Shown: positions 1 through 8,566, counted from the stretch's first letter. The stretch: DNA of 64,000 bases from an uncultured Acidobacteriaceae bacterium (GCA_937879855.1 CALFMO010000009.1:124001-188000), one strand, 5' to 3'. Translations and numbers: made by a program. The notes: generated by a model not told the origin, from the letters alone.

Positions 1-1333
1 TAGACCGTGCGTACTCGCCCGTTCTTGTCGACGTAGCCGATCGTTTTGTGGATTGCGTCTGCAAGTAGAACGTGGACTGGGCCGTGATCGCAAAGTCGTT
101 GGCCTCGACGTCCTGTGCGACTTCCCTTTCATCCCCATCAGGACCGTAAGACACGACGCGCTTGAAAGCGGGCTGTGATGCGTAGAGCCTGCCGTCGGGC
201 CCCACTCTAAGCGCCCTGACACCCTTCGACTGATCTTTGAACAGAGTTATCTTGCCGTTTGGATCTGCCTTGTAGATGCGATTCGCCATCGGATCCGAGA
301 AGAATACATTGCCGTCTTTATCGCCGGTCGGACCCGCCACAAAACCGTACGAGCCGCCAATCTGTTCCCACGGCTTATCCACCGAGACAACAGAATAAAC
401 CTTGCCGCGCGGATCCCATCCAGGCTGACTCATGGCCGCAGGTTCATGGACAACGATAGCGTCCGGATAACCGCGCCACAACCACCGAAGGGCGCCCGGC
501 ATGATCGATGCAGGTTGCTCCATGTCATGCCCACCGTCGCCCATTTCAAGTTTTGCATCGTATCCCGCAGACTCAAGAGCCTCGAACATCACTTGGTTGT
601 TGATGGGCCAGCTTCCTGCAAAATAGGTGCCGTAGGGTTCTGCGGGAACAATGTGATCGTTCTTGCCGTCCTGCAAAAAGATGCGCAGCGGTTTCGGCTC
701 CGTTTTCCGTATGAGGGCAGGCAAGGCATCGGCTCCTTTCATGGCCACGTAAGTGCCGATGAAACTGAGCACGCGATGAAACTGGTCAGGACGGTTCCAG
801 GCAGCCATGAATGCGCCCACGGCCCCGGTGCTAAGGCCGCAAAGTGCGCGATCGTTTGGATCGTTCGAGAGGTTGTACTTCTTGGCGACTGCGGGAATGA
901 GTTCCTCGAGCAAAAAGCGCGAATAGCGATCGCCGAGCGAATCGTACTCGAAAATCCGCTCTACGCGATTCTGCGACTGATCGGATATTGCAGGCAGCGT
1001 TCCCGGATTTATAAAAATGCCGATCACGGGTGGCAGATCATGCTTCGCAATGAGGTTGTCGAATACGATGGGCACACGCACTTTGTCGGAGAGAAATGCA
1101 GCGCCATCGAGAAAAATCATGACAGCGGTGGGTTTTGCAGCGTCGTACTGCGCCGGCACGTAGATGGAGTATGTATGCGGCGTTCCAGGGTAGAATTTGC
1201 CGGCGTGAAGCTCATACGTCGCCACCGATCCCTTCGGAACGCCGCTCTGCGGTTGCGAATCGGGACCAAGCGGATAATCGACAGCATGGGCAAGCACAGA
1301 TCCAAGGAGTAGGACGACAGCGAGCAGCTTCAT
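1..1333 (-). CDS. Secreted esterase fused to SMP-30/gluconolactonase-like domain (partial, apparent frameshift)
   Basis: The gene runs off the left edge, so its 3' end is missing. The N-terminus (MKLLAVVLLLGSVLAHA) is a signal peptide, placing the product outside the cytoplasm. Residues about 35-290 look like an enterochelin-esterase type alpha/beta hydrolase (PF00756 family): nucleophile elbow GLSTGA and a later GDGGHDM likely carrying the catalytic His. From about residue 300 the sequence changes to an SMP-30/gluconolactonase-type propeller (NVFFSDPMANRIYKADPNGK). Near bases 62-64 the frame appears to lose one base: in the frame as read the end makes no family sense, while the neighbouring frame continues as ADAIHKTIGYVDKNGRVRTV, a good SMP-30 continuation. 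This is either a sequencing error or a real mutation. Substrate unknown, probably a sugar ester or lactone. Confidence 0.8.
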   Translation of the reverse strand, partial: MKLLAVVLLLGSVLAHAVDYPLGPDSQPQSGVPKGSVATYELHAGKFYPGTPHTYSIYVPAQYDAAKPTAVMIFLDGAAFLSDKVRVPIVFDNLIAKHDLPPVIGIFINPGTLPAISDQSQNRVERIFEYDSLGDRYSRFLLEELIPAVAKKYNLSNDPNDRALCGLSTGAVGAFMAAWNRPDQFHRVLSFIGTYVAMKGADALPALIRKTEPKPLRIFLQDGKNDHIVPAEPYGTYFAGSWPINNQVMFEALESAGYDAKLEMGDGGHDMEQPASIMPGALRWLWRGYPDAIVVHEPAAMSQPGWDPRGKVYSVVSVDKPWEQIGGSYGFVAGPTGDKDGNVFFSDPMANRIYKADPNGKITLFKDQSKGVRALRVGPDGRLYASQPAFKRVVSYGPDGDEREVAQDVEANDFAITAQSTFYLQTQSTKRSATSTRTGEYARS

Positions 1334-1559
1334 GAATAGATCTTGACCTCGCGGGGAGAGTATACGCATATCCGCGAGTCGCCATGCCGACCCGGCGAAG
1401 GGTGCGACTATTATCTTCACGCTGGGCAGCAAGCCGAATGAGCAGTTCGGTTCCGGGGAAGGCGCGACGCCGCCTTCGCTAGAGGTCTAGTTCATTCGGG
1501 GAAATCAGGCTCCGATGCGGAGAAACCGCCTTGATAAGTGTCGAAGCCTGACCTGAAAA

Positions 1560-1823
1560 TCATCGAACAGGCCTCGCCTCGGAACAGCGACCGGGGAGAG
1601 GCGCTCCGCTCCACAGTCGTCTCTTCCTATCGAGGCTGCAACACTTTTTACATTTACATTGATACAAAGTAGTAGTGGGTGACGACCGATGCCCACATCT
1701 TCCGCAGATGTACGATTCGCTTCGGCCTTCACGCTCCATTAACCGGAAGTCAAAACCTTGCGCACAATAGGGGCAGCGAACTTTCCTGTTCTTGCGAAGT
1801 TCTGTCCAGTCCATCAATCCCAT
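1560..1823 (-). CDS. Small zinc-ribbon protein, hypothetical
   Basis: An 87-residue ORF with paired cysteines suited to zinc binding: CPYC at residues 17-20, CGRCGH at 40-45 and a cluster CKCKKCC at 56-62. No family recognised. A strong AAGGAGGG lies only 2 bases before the first ATG, too close for normal initiation; the in-frame TTG at codon 3 or ATG at codon 4 (1814) are better spaced, so the protein may be 3 residues shorter. The C-terminal third is basic and low in recognisable structure. It stands alone between an esterase gene and a palindrome-rich gap. Could be a nucleic-acid-binding or regulatory peptide; this is only inference from the cysteines. Confidence 0.5.
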   Translation of the reverse strand: MGLMDWTELRKNRKVRCPYCAQGFDFRLMEREGRSESYICGRCGHRSSPTTTLYQCKCKKCCSLDRKRRLWSGAPLPGRCSEARPVR

Positions 1824-1904
1824 GCCCTCCTTGGCTGGACGAAGGGGCGCCTTTCACGGCTTGGGAGAGAAATGGCTTAAACCGCTTCGACGGTTCGGGA
1901 ATGA

Positions 1905-1922
1905 TATAACGTCAGCGTTATA
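1905..1922. repeat. Small inverted repeat TATAACG-TCAG-CGTTATA
   Basis: Perfect 7-base arms with a 4-base loop, 23 bases before a much larger palindrome. AT-rich arms resemble an operator more than a terminator. Nothing else was seen in the gap 1824-2198 apart from these two dyads and the ribosome-binding site of the next gene. Confidence 0.5.
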
Positions 1923-1945
1923 CCGGCGTAAGGTCTAAAAGGTTC

Positions 1946-1982
1946 GGTAGTGGTGCAGTTTGATTCAAACTGCACCACTACC
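1946..1982. repeat. 37-bp perfect palindrome, 18-bp arms, 1-base spacer
   Basis: Arms GGTAGTGGTGCAGTTTGA and its exact reverse complement flank a single T. There is no T-run on either side, so it is a poor rho-independent terminator, and a one-base loop cannot form a normal RNA hairpin without opening the TGATTCA centre. Such a structure could be a protein-binding dyad, a cruciform, or a relic of an element end. Confidence 0.75.
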
Positions 1983-2198
1983 AAAGGTTCTACAGTATTT
2001 ACCCGATTGCCGCCCCCGATGAGCGCCCACAAGAAACGACATCGTATTTTGCATTCCTGAGCGCGCCGGGCTCAAGAAGCAACCGTACCGCCGGCTGCAA
2101 ATTCCCCCAAAACCATTGAAACCACAGGGGCATTGTCCGTAAACCCCCCACCTCTCCAGCGAATCGAACTTATTAAGTCATAAGAAGGAGGATTTAAG

Positions 2199-2918
2199 AT
2201 GCGGAAGAAAATTCTTGGAAGATTCTTCATTACGACCCTGATTTCCTGCTTCGGTGCATTCGCCCTGATGCAGGCAAGCGATAAAGATAAGAATGATAGC
2301 AATGCTAATTCTGAACTTTCCCGGGCCACCGAGACCGTGCAGAACATCACAACGGCCTCTCCCGATAAAGGAGTGCCTAAAGACGTCCTGAAGGATGCGA
2401 AATGCGTGGCCGTTATTCCCAAGCTGATTAAGGGCGCCTTCGTCGTCGGCGGCGAGCACGGCAAGGGCGTGGCGACCTGCAAAACTAACTCCGGTAGCTG
2501 GAGCGCTCCGGCTCCCTTCGAAGTTTCCGGCATCAGCTGGGGACCGCAGATCGGCGGCAAGAGCACCGATCTCATGATGTTCATCATGAACGATGAGGGC
2601 ATGAACGGCCTCATGCGCGGACACATCAAGCTCGGCGCTGACGTTTCCGCTGCCGCCGGACCGGTTGGACGCACTGCTTCCGCTGAAGCTGGGTACAAAG
2701 CTGGTGTCCTGACCTACTCGAGCAGCAAAGGCGCATTCATCGGCGCATCGCTGAACGGCGCCGAATTGAATCAGGACCACAAGCTGACCGAACAACTGTT
2801 TGGCCACGATGTTGCCTTCAGCGAAATTCTGATGGGACAAGCCCAGGCGCAGACCTCTGAAGCCCGGGACTTCGTGAACGCCGTCCAGAACGCCAAGGAG
2901 ACCGCTCAGTCGCGCTAA
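2199..2918 (+). CDS. SYLF-domain lipid-binding protein (YSC84 family), exported
   Basis: A 239-residue protein with a signal peptide (MRKKILGRFFITTLISC...) and one SYLF/DUF500 domain from about residue 60 to 220. Family hallmarks visible are the KCVAVIP start of the domain, GAFVVGGEHGKG, the ISWGPQIGGKSTD stretch and the late SSSKGAFIGASLNGA. SYLF domains bind phosphoinositides in eukaryotes; bacterial members are secreted or envelope proteins of unclear role, often stress induced. An AGGAGG 8 bases upstream fixes the start. The gene is monocistronic, followed by a good terminator at 2942-2986. High confidence in the family, little on function. Confidence 0.9.
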   Translation: MRKKILGRFFITTLISCFGAFALMQASDKDKNDSNANSELSRATETVQNITTASPDKGVPKDVLKDAKCVAVIPKLIKGAFVVGGEHGKGVATCKTNSGSWSAPAPFEVSGISWGPQIGGKSTDLMMFIMNDEGMNGLMRGHIKLGADVSAAAGPVGRTASAEAGYKAGVLTYSSSKGAFIGASLNGAELNQDHKLTEQLFGHDVAFSEILMGQAQAQTSEARDFVNAVQNAKETAQSR

Positions 2919-2941
2919 GTGCTGATCGCGGAATTCTAATC

Positions 2942-2986
2942 GAGCAGTCTCGCTCGCTATGTGGGTGGGACTGCTCTCTTTTTTTC
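2942..2986 (+). terminator. Rho-independent terminator after SYLF gene
   Basis: GAGCAGTC (2942-2949) pairs with GACTGCTC (2969-2976), followed directly by a TCTTTTTTTC run. It lies about 25 bases after the SYLF stop codon. Confidence 0.85.
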
Positions 2987-3047
2987 TCTAGATCAGACTG
3001 AGCGCGGACGGAAAAAAACGCGCAGAAATGATTAAGCAATTTTCTAG

Positions 3048-3085
3048 ATGGTAGGCCAGAATGGATTCGAACCATCGACCTCTTC
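3048..3085 (-). repeat. Copy of tRNA-Val 3' end (att-like direct repeat)
   Basis: This 38-base stretch matches 37 of 38 bases of 4139-4176, the 3' part of the intact tRNA-Val gene: anticodon-stem 3' side, variable loop, T arm, acceptor 3' strand and CCA. The only difference (A at 3058 versus C at 4149) would break an acceptor-stem pair. Both copies have the same orientation and bracket a single gene (3185-4117). This is the pattern left when an integrative element inserts at a tRNA 3' end. No integrase gene lies between the copies, so any element is a remnant. Confidence 0.8.
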
Positions 3086-3184
3086 ATCCTGTATGGGCTT
3101 GACTGCGTAATTCTGCAGTGTGTAATTTGTTTTCGGCTCCCATGACCACGAATTGTCACCACGCCGACGCAGGGAGGAAGAAAC

Positions 3185-4117
3185 ATGGCATCCAATACTG
3201 GGCGGTTTCCTGTTGTACTCCTGCTTTTAATCGCGTGTGCCGCGACAACATCCGCCGCTCCAATGGCGAGCGCTATTGCTGGCGATGCGCAAATCACCGT
3301 TCTCTATGATGCATTCGGTAAATCATCCACGATGCAAAAGGACTGGGGCTATGCAGCCTTTGTCGAATATGGCGGAAAACGTATCCTGTTCGACACTGGC
3401 AACAACCCTGACATTCTTGCGCAGAACGCGAAGTCGAAGGGCATCGACTTGACGAAGTTGGACTTCGTTGTGATGTCGCACCGACACGGCGATCACATGG
3501 GAGGACTGACCTACCTATTGAAGGTGAACCCTACGGTGAAGATTTACGCGCCTAAGGAAGGGTTCGGAGTTTACGGTGCCGACCTACCGAGCAGTTTTTA
3601 TCGCAAGGACGCCTCTCTCCCTCAAGAACAGCGCTACTACGACGGCACGCCGCCAGAAGTCATGCGATTTGGATCGGCTTGGCCCGGAGCTAACTTTCAA
3701 CTGGTCGACAAGAATATCGAGATTGCTCCCGATATCCATCTGCTCGCACTGGTGTCCGATAAGCCGGGAACGCTGGAATTGCGTGAACTTTCGCTTGCCA
3801 TCAATACGCCCGACGGCATGGTCATCGTGGTTGGTTGCTCGCATCCCGGCATTGACAATATCGTTGAATCTGCAACTGCGATCAATCCGCGCATTCAGTT
3901 CATCGCTGGCGGCTTTCATCTCGTTACAGCGCCCGATCCTGACATCGAGAGAACTGTCACCGCACTGCATGATCGCTTCAGAGTCGAATACATTGCCCCC
4001 GGTCACTGCACTGGAGAGCCAGCGTTCACAGCGCTTAAAAAGGCTTTCGGCGACCACTACATTTATGCGGGTTTGGGCACAACGCTAACAGCAACACGTG
4101 CAGGAAATCACCGGTAG
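3185..4117 (+). CDS. Exported metallo-beta-lactamase-fold hydrolase (COG1237-like)
   Basis: A 310-residue protein. Residues 1-32 form a signal peptide with a hydrophobic core VVLLLLIACAA. The metal-binding HxHxDH motif is at H99, H101, D103, H104 (SHRHGDHMGG); further ligands are likely in the GCSHPG and GGFHL stretches, and the protein ends with APGHCTGEPA typical of the group related to the enzyme making 7,8-dihydropterin-ribofuranosylaminobenzene phosphate. The true substrate cannot be read from sequence, and export argues against a cytoplasmic pterin pathway. GGGAGGAAG before ATG 3185 supports the start. It is the only gene between the tRNA-Val gene and its duplicated 3' end, so it may be cargo of a relic integrative element. 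Confidence 0.87.
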   Translation: MASNTGRFPVVLLLLIACAATTSAAPMASAIAGDAQITVLYDAFGKSSTMQKDWGYAAFVEYGGKRILFDTGNNPDILAQNAKSKGIDLTKLDFVVMSHRHGDHMGGLTYLLKVNPTVKIYAPKEGFGVYGADLPSSFYRKDASLPQEQRYYDGTPPEVMRFGSAWPGANFQLVDKNIEIAPDIHLLALVSDKPGTLELRELSLAINTPDGMVIVVGCSHPGIDNIVESATAINPRIQFIAGGFHLVTAPDPDIERTVTALHDRFRVEYIAPGHCTGEPAFTALKKAFGDHYIYAGLGTTLTATRAGNHR

Positions 4118-4139
4118 AAAATGGTGCAGGGACCTGAAA

Positions 4140-4217
4140 TGGTAGGCCCGAATGGATTCGAACCATCGACCTCTTCCGTGTCAAGGAAGCGCTCTAGACC
4201 AACTGAGCTACGGGCCT
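4140..4217 (-). tRNA. tRNA-Val (anticodon GAC), CCA encoded
   Basis: On the minus strand the gene starts AGGCCCG at 4217 and folds into a full cloverleaf. The acceptor AGGCCCG pairs with CGGGCCT, the D arm begins GCTCAG, the anticodon stem CTTCC/GGAAG closes the loop TTGACAC (anticodon GAC, read as Val), and the T arm contains GGTTCGAATCC. Discriminator A is followed by an encoded CCA. The 3' half is duplicated at 3048-3085. Confidence 0.95.
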
Positions 4218-4262
4218 ACATGCCGACTGGCTGCGAATTCAATTCTAACGGGCGACGCGCGA

Positions 4263-5147
4263 TTACGGCAATGTCCCACTTCCGGCCAAAGCAGCGGCAC
4301 GGCGCAGCAGATCGGGGGACTTCATCCGTCGGCAGCACTCTTCAAAGTTTGAACGCGGCTGTCTCCAACGGAGTTCATCGACGTTTTCAAAAACTGGCAC
4401 ATCAACTCGCAGTGTCGCTAGCGTCCGAAACAACAGGGCGTCGTTCCAGGCGCTAAACAGCGACTCGGAGAGCAAACGAGCCTTGCGAATCGATGCATGC
4501 CATTGCCGCCAATCCTTCGGGATTTGCTCGAGGTGAACGTATTGAGAAAAGACAAGGGCTGCGGCTTTTTGCCCCCAACCCGCTACACCCGGGAATCCGT
4601 CGGCACTGTCACCGACGACCGCGAGGTAGTCCGGTATCGATTGCGGCTTCACGCCAAATTTAGCGATGACGCCGGCTTCATCGCGCACGATGTTCTGCCT
4701 CCGATCCAGTTGTACGATGCGTGTGCCGACAACACACTGACCGAGATCCTTATCTGGTGTGCAAATAATCACCTGTCGTACATGCTCATCCTGCGCGGCT
4801 CTTACGGCGGCGGAAGCGAGGGCATCGTCAGCCTCGAATTCGACCATGGGCCATGCGACCACTCCCATCGATTCCATCGCCTCCTCGAGAATCGGGAACT
4901 GCGAGAGCAATTCCGGAGGCACTCCCTCGGCGGTCTTGTATCCGGGATATAGATCGTTGCGAAATGACTCCACCACGTGGTCGGTCGCAACTCCGATATG
5001 GGTTGCACCGCGCTCGATCATCGACAGAACGGACGCGAGAACGCCGCGTACAGCGCCGACTTCCTGACCGTTTACATCCCTTGCAGACGGTAGCGCGAAG
5101 AAGTGCCGAAACAATTCATACGTGCCGTCCACCAGGTACACATCCAT
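4263..5147 (-). CDS. 5'-3' exonuclease, Pol I N-terminal/FEN family
   Basis: A stand-alone 5' nuclease of about 294 residues that would act on flap or 5' ends during repair and Okazaki processing. It begins MDVYLVDGTYELFRHFFALP, carrying the first metal-binding Asp, followed by GVATDHVVESFRNDLYPGYK, the FEADDALA stretch with the acidic triad, and ICTPDKDL. The later helix-hairpin-helix region is GDSADGFPGVAGWG. All are standard for the polA exonuclease module, but no polymerase follows. The frame is open to an ATG at 5177, but AGAGG sits 7 bases before the ATG at 5147 and the family fold starts there. It ends 45 bases from the tRNA gene. Confidence 0.9.
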   Translation of the reverse strand: MDVYLVDGTYELFRHFFALPSARDVNGQEVGAVRGVLASVLSMIERGATHIGVATDHVVESFRNDLYPGYKTAEGVPPELLSQFPILEEAMESMGVVAWPMVEFEADDALASAAVRAAQDEHVRQVIICTPDKDLGQCVVGTRIVQLDRRQNIVRDEAGVIAKFGVKPQSIPDYLAVVGDSADGFPGVAGWGQKAAALVFSQYVHLEQIPKDWRQWHASIRKARLLSESLFSAWNDALLFRTLATLRVDVPVFENVDELRWRQPRSNFEECCRRMKSPDLLRRAAALAGSGTLP

Positions 5148-5184
5148 GCAAGAGCCTCTTGTATCGCTTTGCAGCATAGGATCG

Positions 5185-6582
5185 CTATTTTTCGCTGTCC
5201 ATTGCCATGAACAGATTGTTCAGTGACTCCGCCAGCGTGGGATGTGCAAACGTGCCGTCACGCAATGCCGTGTACGGCAATTTTCCCATCATAGCGATCT
5301 CAATAGCCGACATGATTTCTCCGCCTTCAATTCCGAGAATTGCGGCGCCCAGGATCTGGTTACTCTCCGCGTCCACCACCGCTTTCATGAAACCGCGAGT
5401 TTCGTCCACTTCCAGCGCGCGCGCCACACGCGACGTCGGCATTTTAGCGACGCGAATATTGCGGCCTTGGGCACGCGCTTCCTTCTCAGTCAGGCCGACG
5501 CGGCCCAGCTGCGGATCGATAAAAACCGTATACGGCACCTGACGATCCTTGGTAGAGGCAGATTTCTTTTCGATGAGGTTCGCGCGAATGATTCGAAAGT
5601 CGTCGTACGAAATGTGGGTAAAAGCCGAACCGCCCTTGATGTCCCCCAGCGCGTAAACGCCTTCCGCACTGGTTTCCAAACGGTCATTTACCCGGATAAA
5701 GCCGCGCTCGTCGGCTTGAATTCCGGCGGCCGAGAGATTGAGCGTATCCGAATTCGGCATCCGGCCGGTGGCAATCAGTAGATGTGAACCAACCACGGTG
5801 GTCGAATTGTTCTTGAACAGGATATTCAGTTCGATATTGTCGCCAGACCGGCGGACACGAGTCGCGTGCGCATCCAACATGACTTCAATCCCGTCCTGCC
5901 CCAGGATCTTCGTAACCTCTTCCGCGACGTCGGGATCCTCGCGCGTGAGAAGTTGGCCAACCGATTGAACGATCGTGACTTGGCTGCCTAAGCGCCGGAA
6001 CAACTGCCCAAACTCCAGGCCAATGTAGCCACCGCCCAAAATCAGCAGGTGATTCGGGAGTGCATCCAGTTCCATAATCGAGATGTTGTCGAGGAAAGGA
6101 ACTTCGTCCAATCCCTCGAGTTTGGGCGGCGACGCGCGCATACCGGCATTGATGAAAATGTATTTCGCCGAAATTGTGCACTGACCGCCATCTTGTAAGC
6201 GGACCGCGAGGCGCTTCGGGCCGGTGAAGCTGGCATCGCCGAAGATCAGTCCAAGGTTGGCTGTCTTCTCGAGGCGCGCCTGGCTCCCATTTCGAAAGCC
6301 GTCCACAATGTCGCGCTTGCGTTGACGAACTTTCAACATGTCGACACTAATGGCGCCGGTGTGAATACCGTAATCGGCGGCGCGGCGCGCCAGGTATGCG
6401 ACGCGTCCGCTCGCTACCATCGTCTTCGTCGGCGTGCAGCCCTCGTTAATACATGTGCCACCAACATGTTTCCGTTCGATCAGGGCTGTGCGCATGCCGG
6501 CCTCAGCGAGAGCCGTGGAAAGTGGCGTGCCTCCCTGGCCCGAACCGATGACAACGGCATCGTATTTTTCCAGATTCGTCAT
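5185..6582 (-). CDS. FAD-dependent pyridine nucleotide-disulfide oxidoreductase (mercuric reductase-like)
   Basis: A 465-residue class I flavin disulfide reductase. The FAD-binding Rossmann motif is at the N-terminus (GSGQGGTPLS), the redox disulfide is C44 and C49 (GGTCINEGCTPTK), the NAD(P) fold is LILGGGYIGLEFGQ and the second FAD motif GVYALGDIKGG. The C-terminal interface ends FAHPTLAESL, with the His-Glu pair of the active site. No N-terminal heavy-metal domain and no C-terminal vicinal Cys pair are present, so it is not a true mercuric reductase. It is closer to the broad dihydrolipoamide-dehydrogenase/MerA-like group of unknown substrate. Stands alone on the minus strand, 37 bases upstream of the exonuclease. 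Confidence 0.9.
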   Translation of the reverse strand: MTNLEKYDAVVIGSGQGGTPLSTALAEAGMRTALIERKHVGGTCINEGCTPTKTMVASGRVAYLARRAADYGIHTGAISVDMLKVRQRKRDIVDGFRNGSQARLEKTANLGLIFGDASFTGPKRLAVRLQDGGQCTISAKYIFINAGMRASPPKLEGLDEVPFLDNISIMELDALPNHLLILGGGYIGLEFGQLFRRLGSQVTIVQSVGQLLTREDPDVAEEVTKILGQDGIEVMLDAHATRVRRSGDNIELNILFKNNSTTVVGSHLLIATGRMPNSDTLNLSAAGIQADERGFIRVNDRLETSAEGVYALGDIKGGSAFTHISYDDFRIIRANLIEKKSASTKDRQVPYTVFIDPQLGRVGLTEKEARAQGRNIRVAKMPTSRVARALEVDETRGFMKAVVDAESNQILGAAILGIEGGEIMSAIEIAMMGKLPYTALRDGTFAHPTLAESLNNLFMAMDSEK

Positions 6583-6643
6583 AGCGGCTTAGATCTGCGC
6601 CAATGACGCGAGGATAACATCAGGCCCGCAAGTTCAACTTTGT

Positions 6644-7120
6644 TCAGAATCGAGAAACCAGGAGCAAGCCAAATCCGATGGCGATCAAGTCCTCTGGTAT
6701 GGCGATTGCGAAATCTGGCGCGTGGAGCATTCGCACGAGCCCGACGCGGGCATGATACCCAGCGAACGCTCCGGCGATTCCACCGATCGCCCCAGCCAGT
6801 GCTCCAAGCCACAGCGCTGTGCCAGCGGCAATTCCCAGGCATGCGCCCGTGAGCCCGCCGGTGACGATACGGGCAGAGAGTCCAACTGGGGCGGTGCGGG
6901 ACGGCGCATTCGGAAGCTGGTCGGCCACGAATTCAACCAAAGCCAAAATGGTGAAGATGTCCACAGCCCACATGGATCCCATGAACGCCAACGGAGAACC
7001 ATGAAGGTTGATCCAGCCCAAATGAGCTGCCCATGCCACGACCGCGAGCGCGGTCAGAGATCGCAATCCCGCCACGACTCCAATGCCGAATGCCAGCAAC
7101 AGCGCGATTCCAGAGTTCAT
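6644..7120 (-). CDS. DUF4126-type membrane protein
   Basis: A 158-residue very hydrophobic protein with about four or five membrane spans: N-terminal IALLLAFGIGVVAGLRSLTA, a central span around the WAVDIFTILALVEF stretch, then Gly/Ala-rich helices and a final IAIGFGLLLVS. The GLRSLTA and DQLPNAPSRT segments fit the DUF4126 family. Role unknown. It lies 33 bases downstream of the histidine kinase on the same strand and could be co-transcribed with the signalling genes. AAGAAAG upstream is a modest ribosome site. Confidence 0.75.
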   Translation of the reverse strand: MNSGIALLLAFGIGVVAGLRSLTALAVVAWAAHLGWINLHGSPLAFMGSMWAVDIFTILALVEFVADQLPNAPSRTAPVGLSARIVTGGLTGACLGIAAGTALWLGALAGAIGGIAGAFAGYHARVGLVRMLHAPDFAIAIPEDLIAIGFGLLLVSRF

Positions 7121-7153
7121 GATCTTTCTTCGCTACCGCCGCCGCTTTCTCTG

Positions 7154-8566
7154 TTATCGCCGCACGGCATCGCCTGCGTCGATCAGCTTTTCCGATAACG
7201 GCAAGCGCACTTGAAAGCTCGTATCCCCGGGTTTCGAACGGACTTGAATGTTGCCTCGGTGCTTTTTCACAATGCGCTGCACGGTATCGAGGCCAAGCCC
7301 GGTTCCCTCACCCACTCCCTTGGTCGTGAAGAAGGGCTCAAAAATATGGGACTGAACCTCAGGTGAAATCCCGGGGCCGTTGTCGCCGATCTCCACCACC
7401 ACGCAATCGTCCTCGCGAAAAGTGCGCACTCGCAGCTCACCTTGTCCGTTCATCGCGTCAATGGCGTTGTCGATGATGTTGGTCCAAACCTGGTTGAGTT
7501 CGCTTCCGAAGGAATTCACCAGAAGCGGAATTTTCTGGTAATCGCGTTGCACGGTTACCCCGCGCTTGAGCTTGTGGTTCAGAATTGTGAGTGTGGTCTC
7601 CAGGGTCTTCACGATGTCGACGTTTTGCACGGGCGACTGATCCATGAAGGTATATTCCTTGATCGCGCCCACCAGCTCCGAGATCCGCGAGGTGCTGTGC
7701 TCAATCTGGTTCAACAGATTGGCAATCTCAACGGACGCCGAGATCCTCACCAGCGCCGCGCGGGCAGTATCCGCGTCCAGCGAGGCGAATAACTGCTCCA
7801 AGGCTTCCGGCTTGAAGTTCTTGCGCGCAAGATCGGCCGCGAGTTGCCAAAGATCGCTCTGGCCGTGACTGCGTAACAACGAGTCGAGCCTATCCTCAAT
7901 GTCGCTGGTGGTGAGCGCGTCCGGTGGAGGACCATCCACTTGCGTCACCGAAGCCTCCAGCTTTTCAATTTCTGACTTTTGCGCCGCGGTAAGATCACGT
8001 CGTCCGAGTTCGTGGCTGGCGTCGCGGATCCGCTTGAGAATGTCGCGCAGTTGACTGGTTGCACGCTTCGCAGCCGATGCAGGATTGTTCAGTTCATGAG
8101 CGAGGCCCGCTGAAAGTTTGCCCAGTGCGGCAAGCCGGTCGCGTTGCTGTTCGAAGCGAGTAGCCTCGCGGATTCGGTCGGACATTACGCCGACCAGACG
8201 CGTGACCAGTTCGGGCATCTTCTGCACTAAGGTGGGAAAGAGCGAAGCGGGGAATCGTAAGACGCGCGCCTCCGTCATGGCGCGGCCGCTCAGGGTGAAT
8301 TGCTTCATCCTGGAAAACGGCAGTGTTCCGGTGACCTCGCCCGCCTTGATTGCCAGCACAAAGCTCTGGCCCGCGAGCTCACCACGCCACTGAAATTCTC
8401 CCTCCAAAAGCACGAACATCGCGTCTGCCGGTTCGCCCTGTCGCGCATAAGTGTCGCCGGGGTTGAGCTGCAATTCTTGGGATTGGCTGAGAAACCAGGC
8501 CATCTGGTCGTCGGGCAGATCCAGGAATGCCGGGACGCGCCGTAGCAGTTCCGATGTGTCGGCCAT
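7154..8566 (-). CDS. Histidine kinase with N-terminal cyclic-nucleotide-binding domain
   Basis: A 470-residue soluble sensor. Residues about 10-120 form a cNMP/CRP-type effector fold (DTYARQGEPADAMFVLLEGEF is its typical beta-roll). The phosphoacceptor is H157 in LSAGLAHELNNPASA, and the ATPase carries the N box (NIIDNAIDAM), G1 (DNGPGIS) and G2 (GEGTGLGL). No membrane span is present, so the input is cytoplasmic. Its ATG follows the stop codon of the response regulator with zero spacing (TAAATG), so the two are translationally coupled and almost certainly partners. Ligand not predictable; these domains can bind cyclic nucleotides, haem or other small molecules. Confidence 0.93.
   Translation of the reverse strand: MADTSELLRRVPAFLDLPDDQMAWFLSQSQELQLNPGDTYARQGEPADAMFVLLEGEFQWRGELAGQSFVLAIKAGEVTGTLPFSRMKQFTLSGRAMTEARVLRFPASLFPTLVQKMPELVTRLVGVMSDRIREATRFEQQRDRLAALGKLSAGLAHELNNPASAAKRATSQLRDILKRIRDASHELGRRDLTAAQKSEIEKLEASVTQVDGPPPDALTTSDIEDRLDSLLRSHGQSDLWQLAADLARKNFKPEALEQLFASLDADTARAALVRISASVEIANLLNQIEHSTSRISELVGAIKEYTFMDQSPVQNVDIVKTLETTLTILNHKLKRGVTVQRDYQKIPLLVNSFGSELNQVWTNIIDNAIDAMNGQGELRVRTFREDDCVVVEIGDNGPGISPEVQSHIFEPFFTTKGVGEGTGLGLDTVQRIVKKHRGNIQVRSKPGDTSFQVRLPLSEKLIDAGDAVRR

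Noticed and set aside
446..1312. A 288-codon plus-strand open frame
   Set aside because: It is antisense to the esterase gene, which has a signal peptide, a GxSxG motif and family-like sequence; the plus frame has none.
3048..3085. A second tRNA gene
   Set aside because: Only the 3' half is present and one acceptor pair is broken, so it is a fragment.
5185..6582. Calling the flavin disulfide reductase a true mercuric reductase
   Set aside because: It lacks the C-terminal vicinal cysteines and there are no mer genes nearby.
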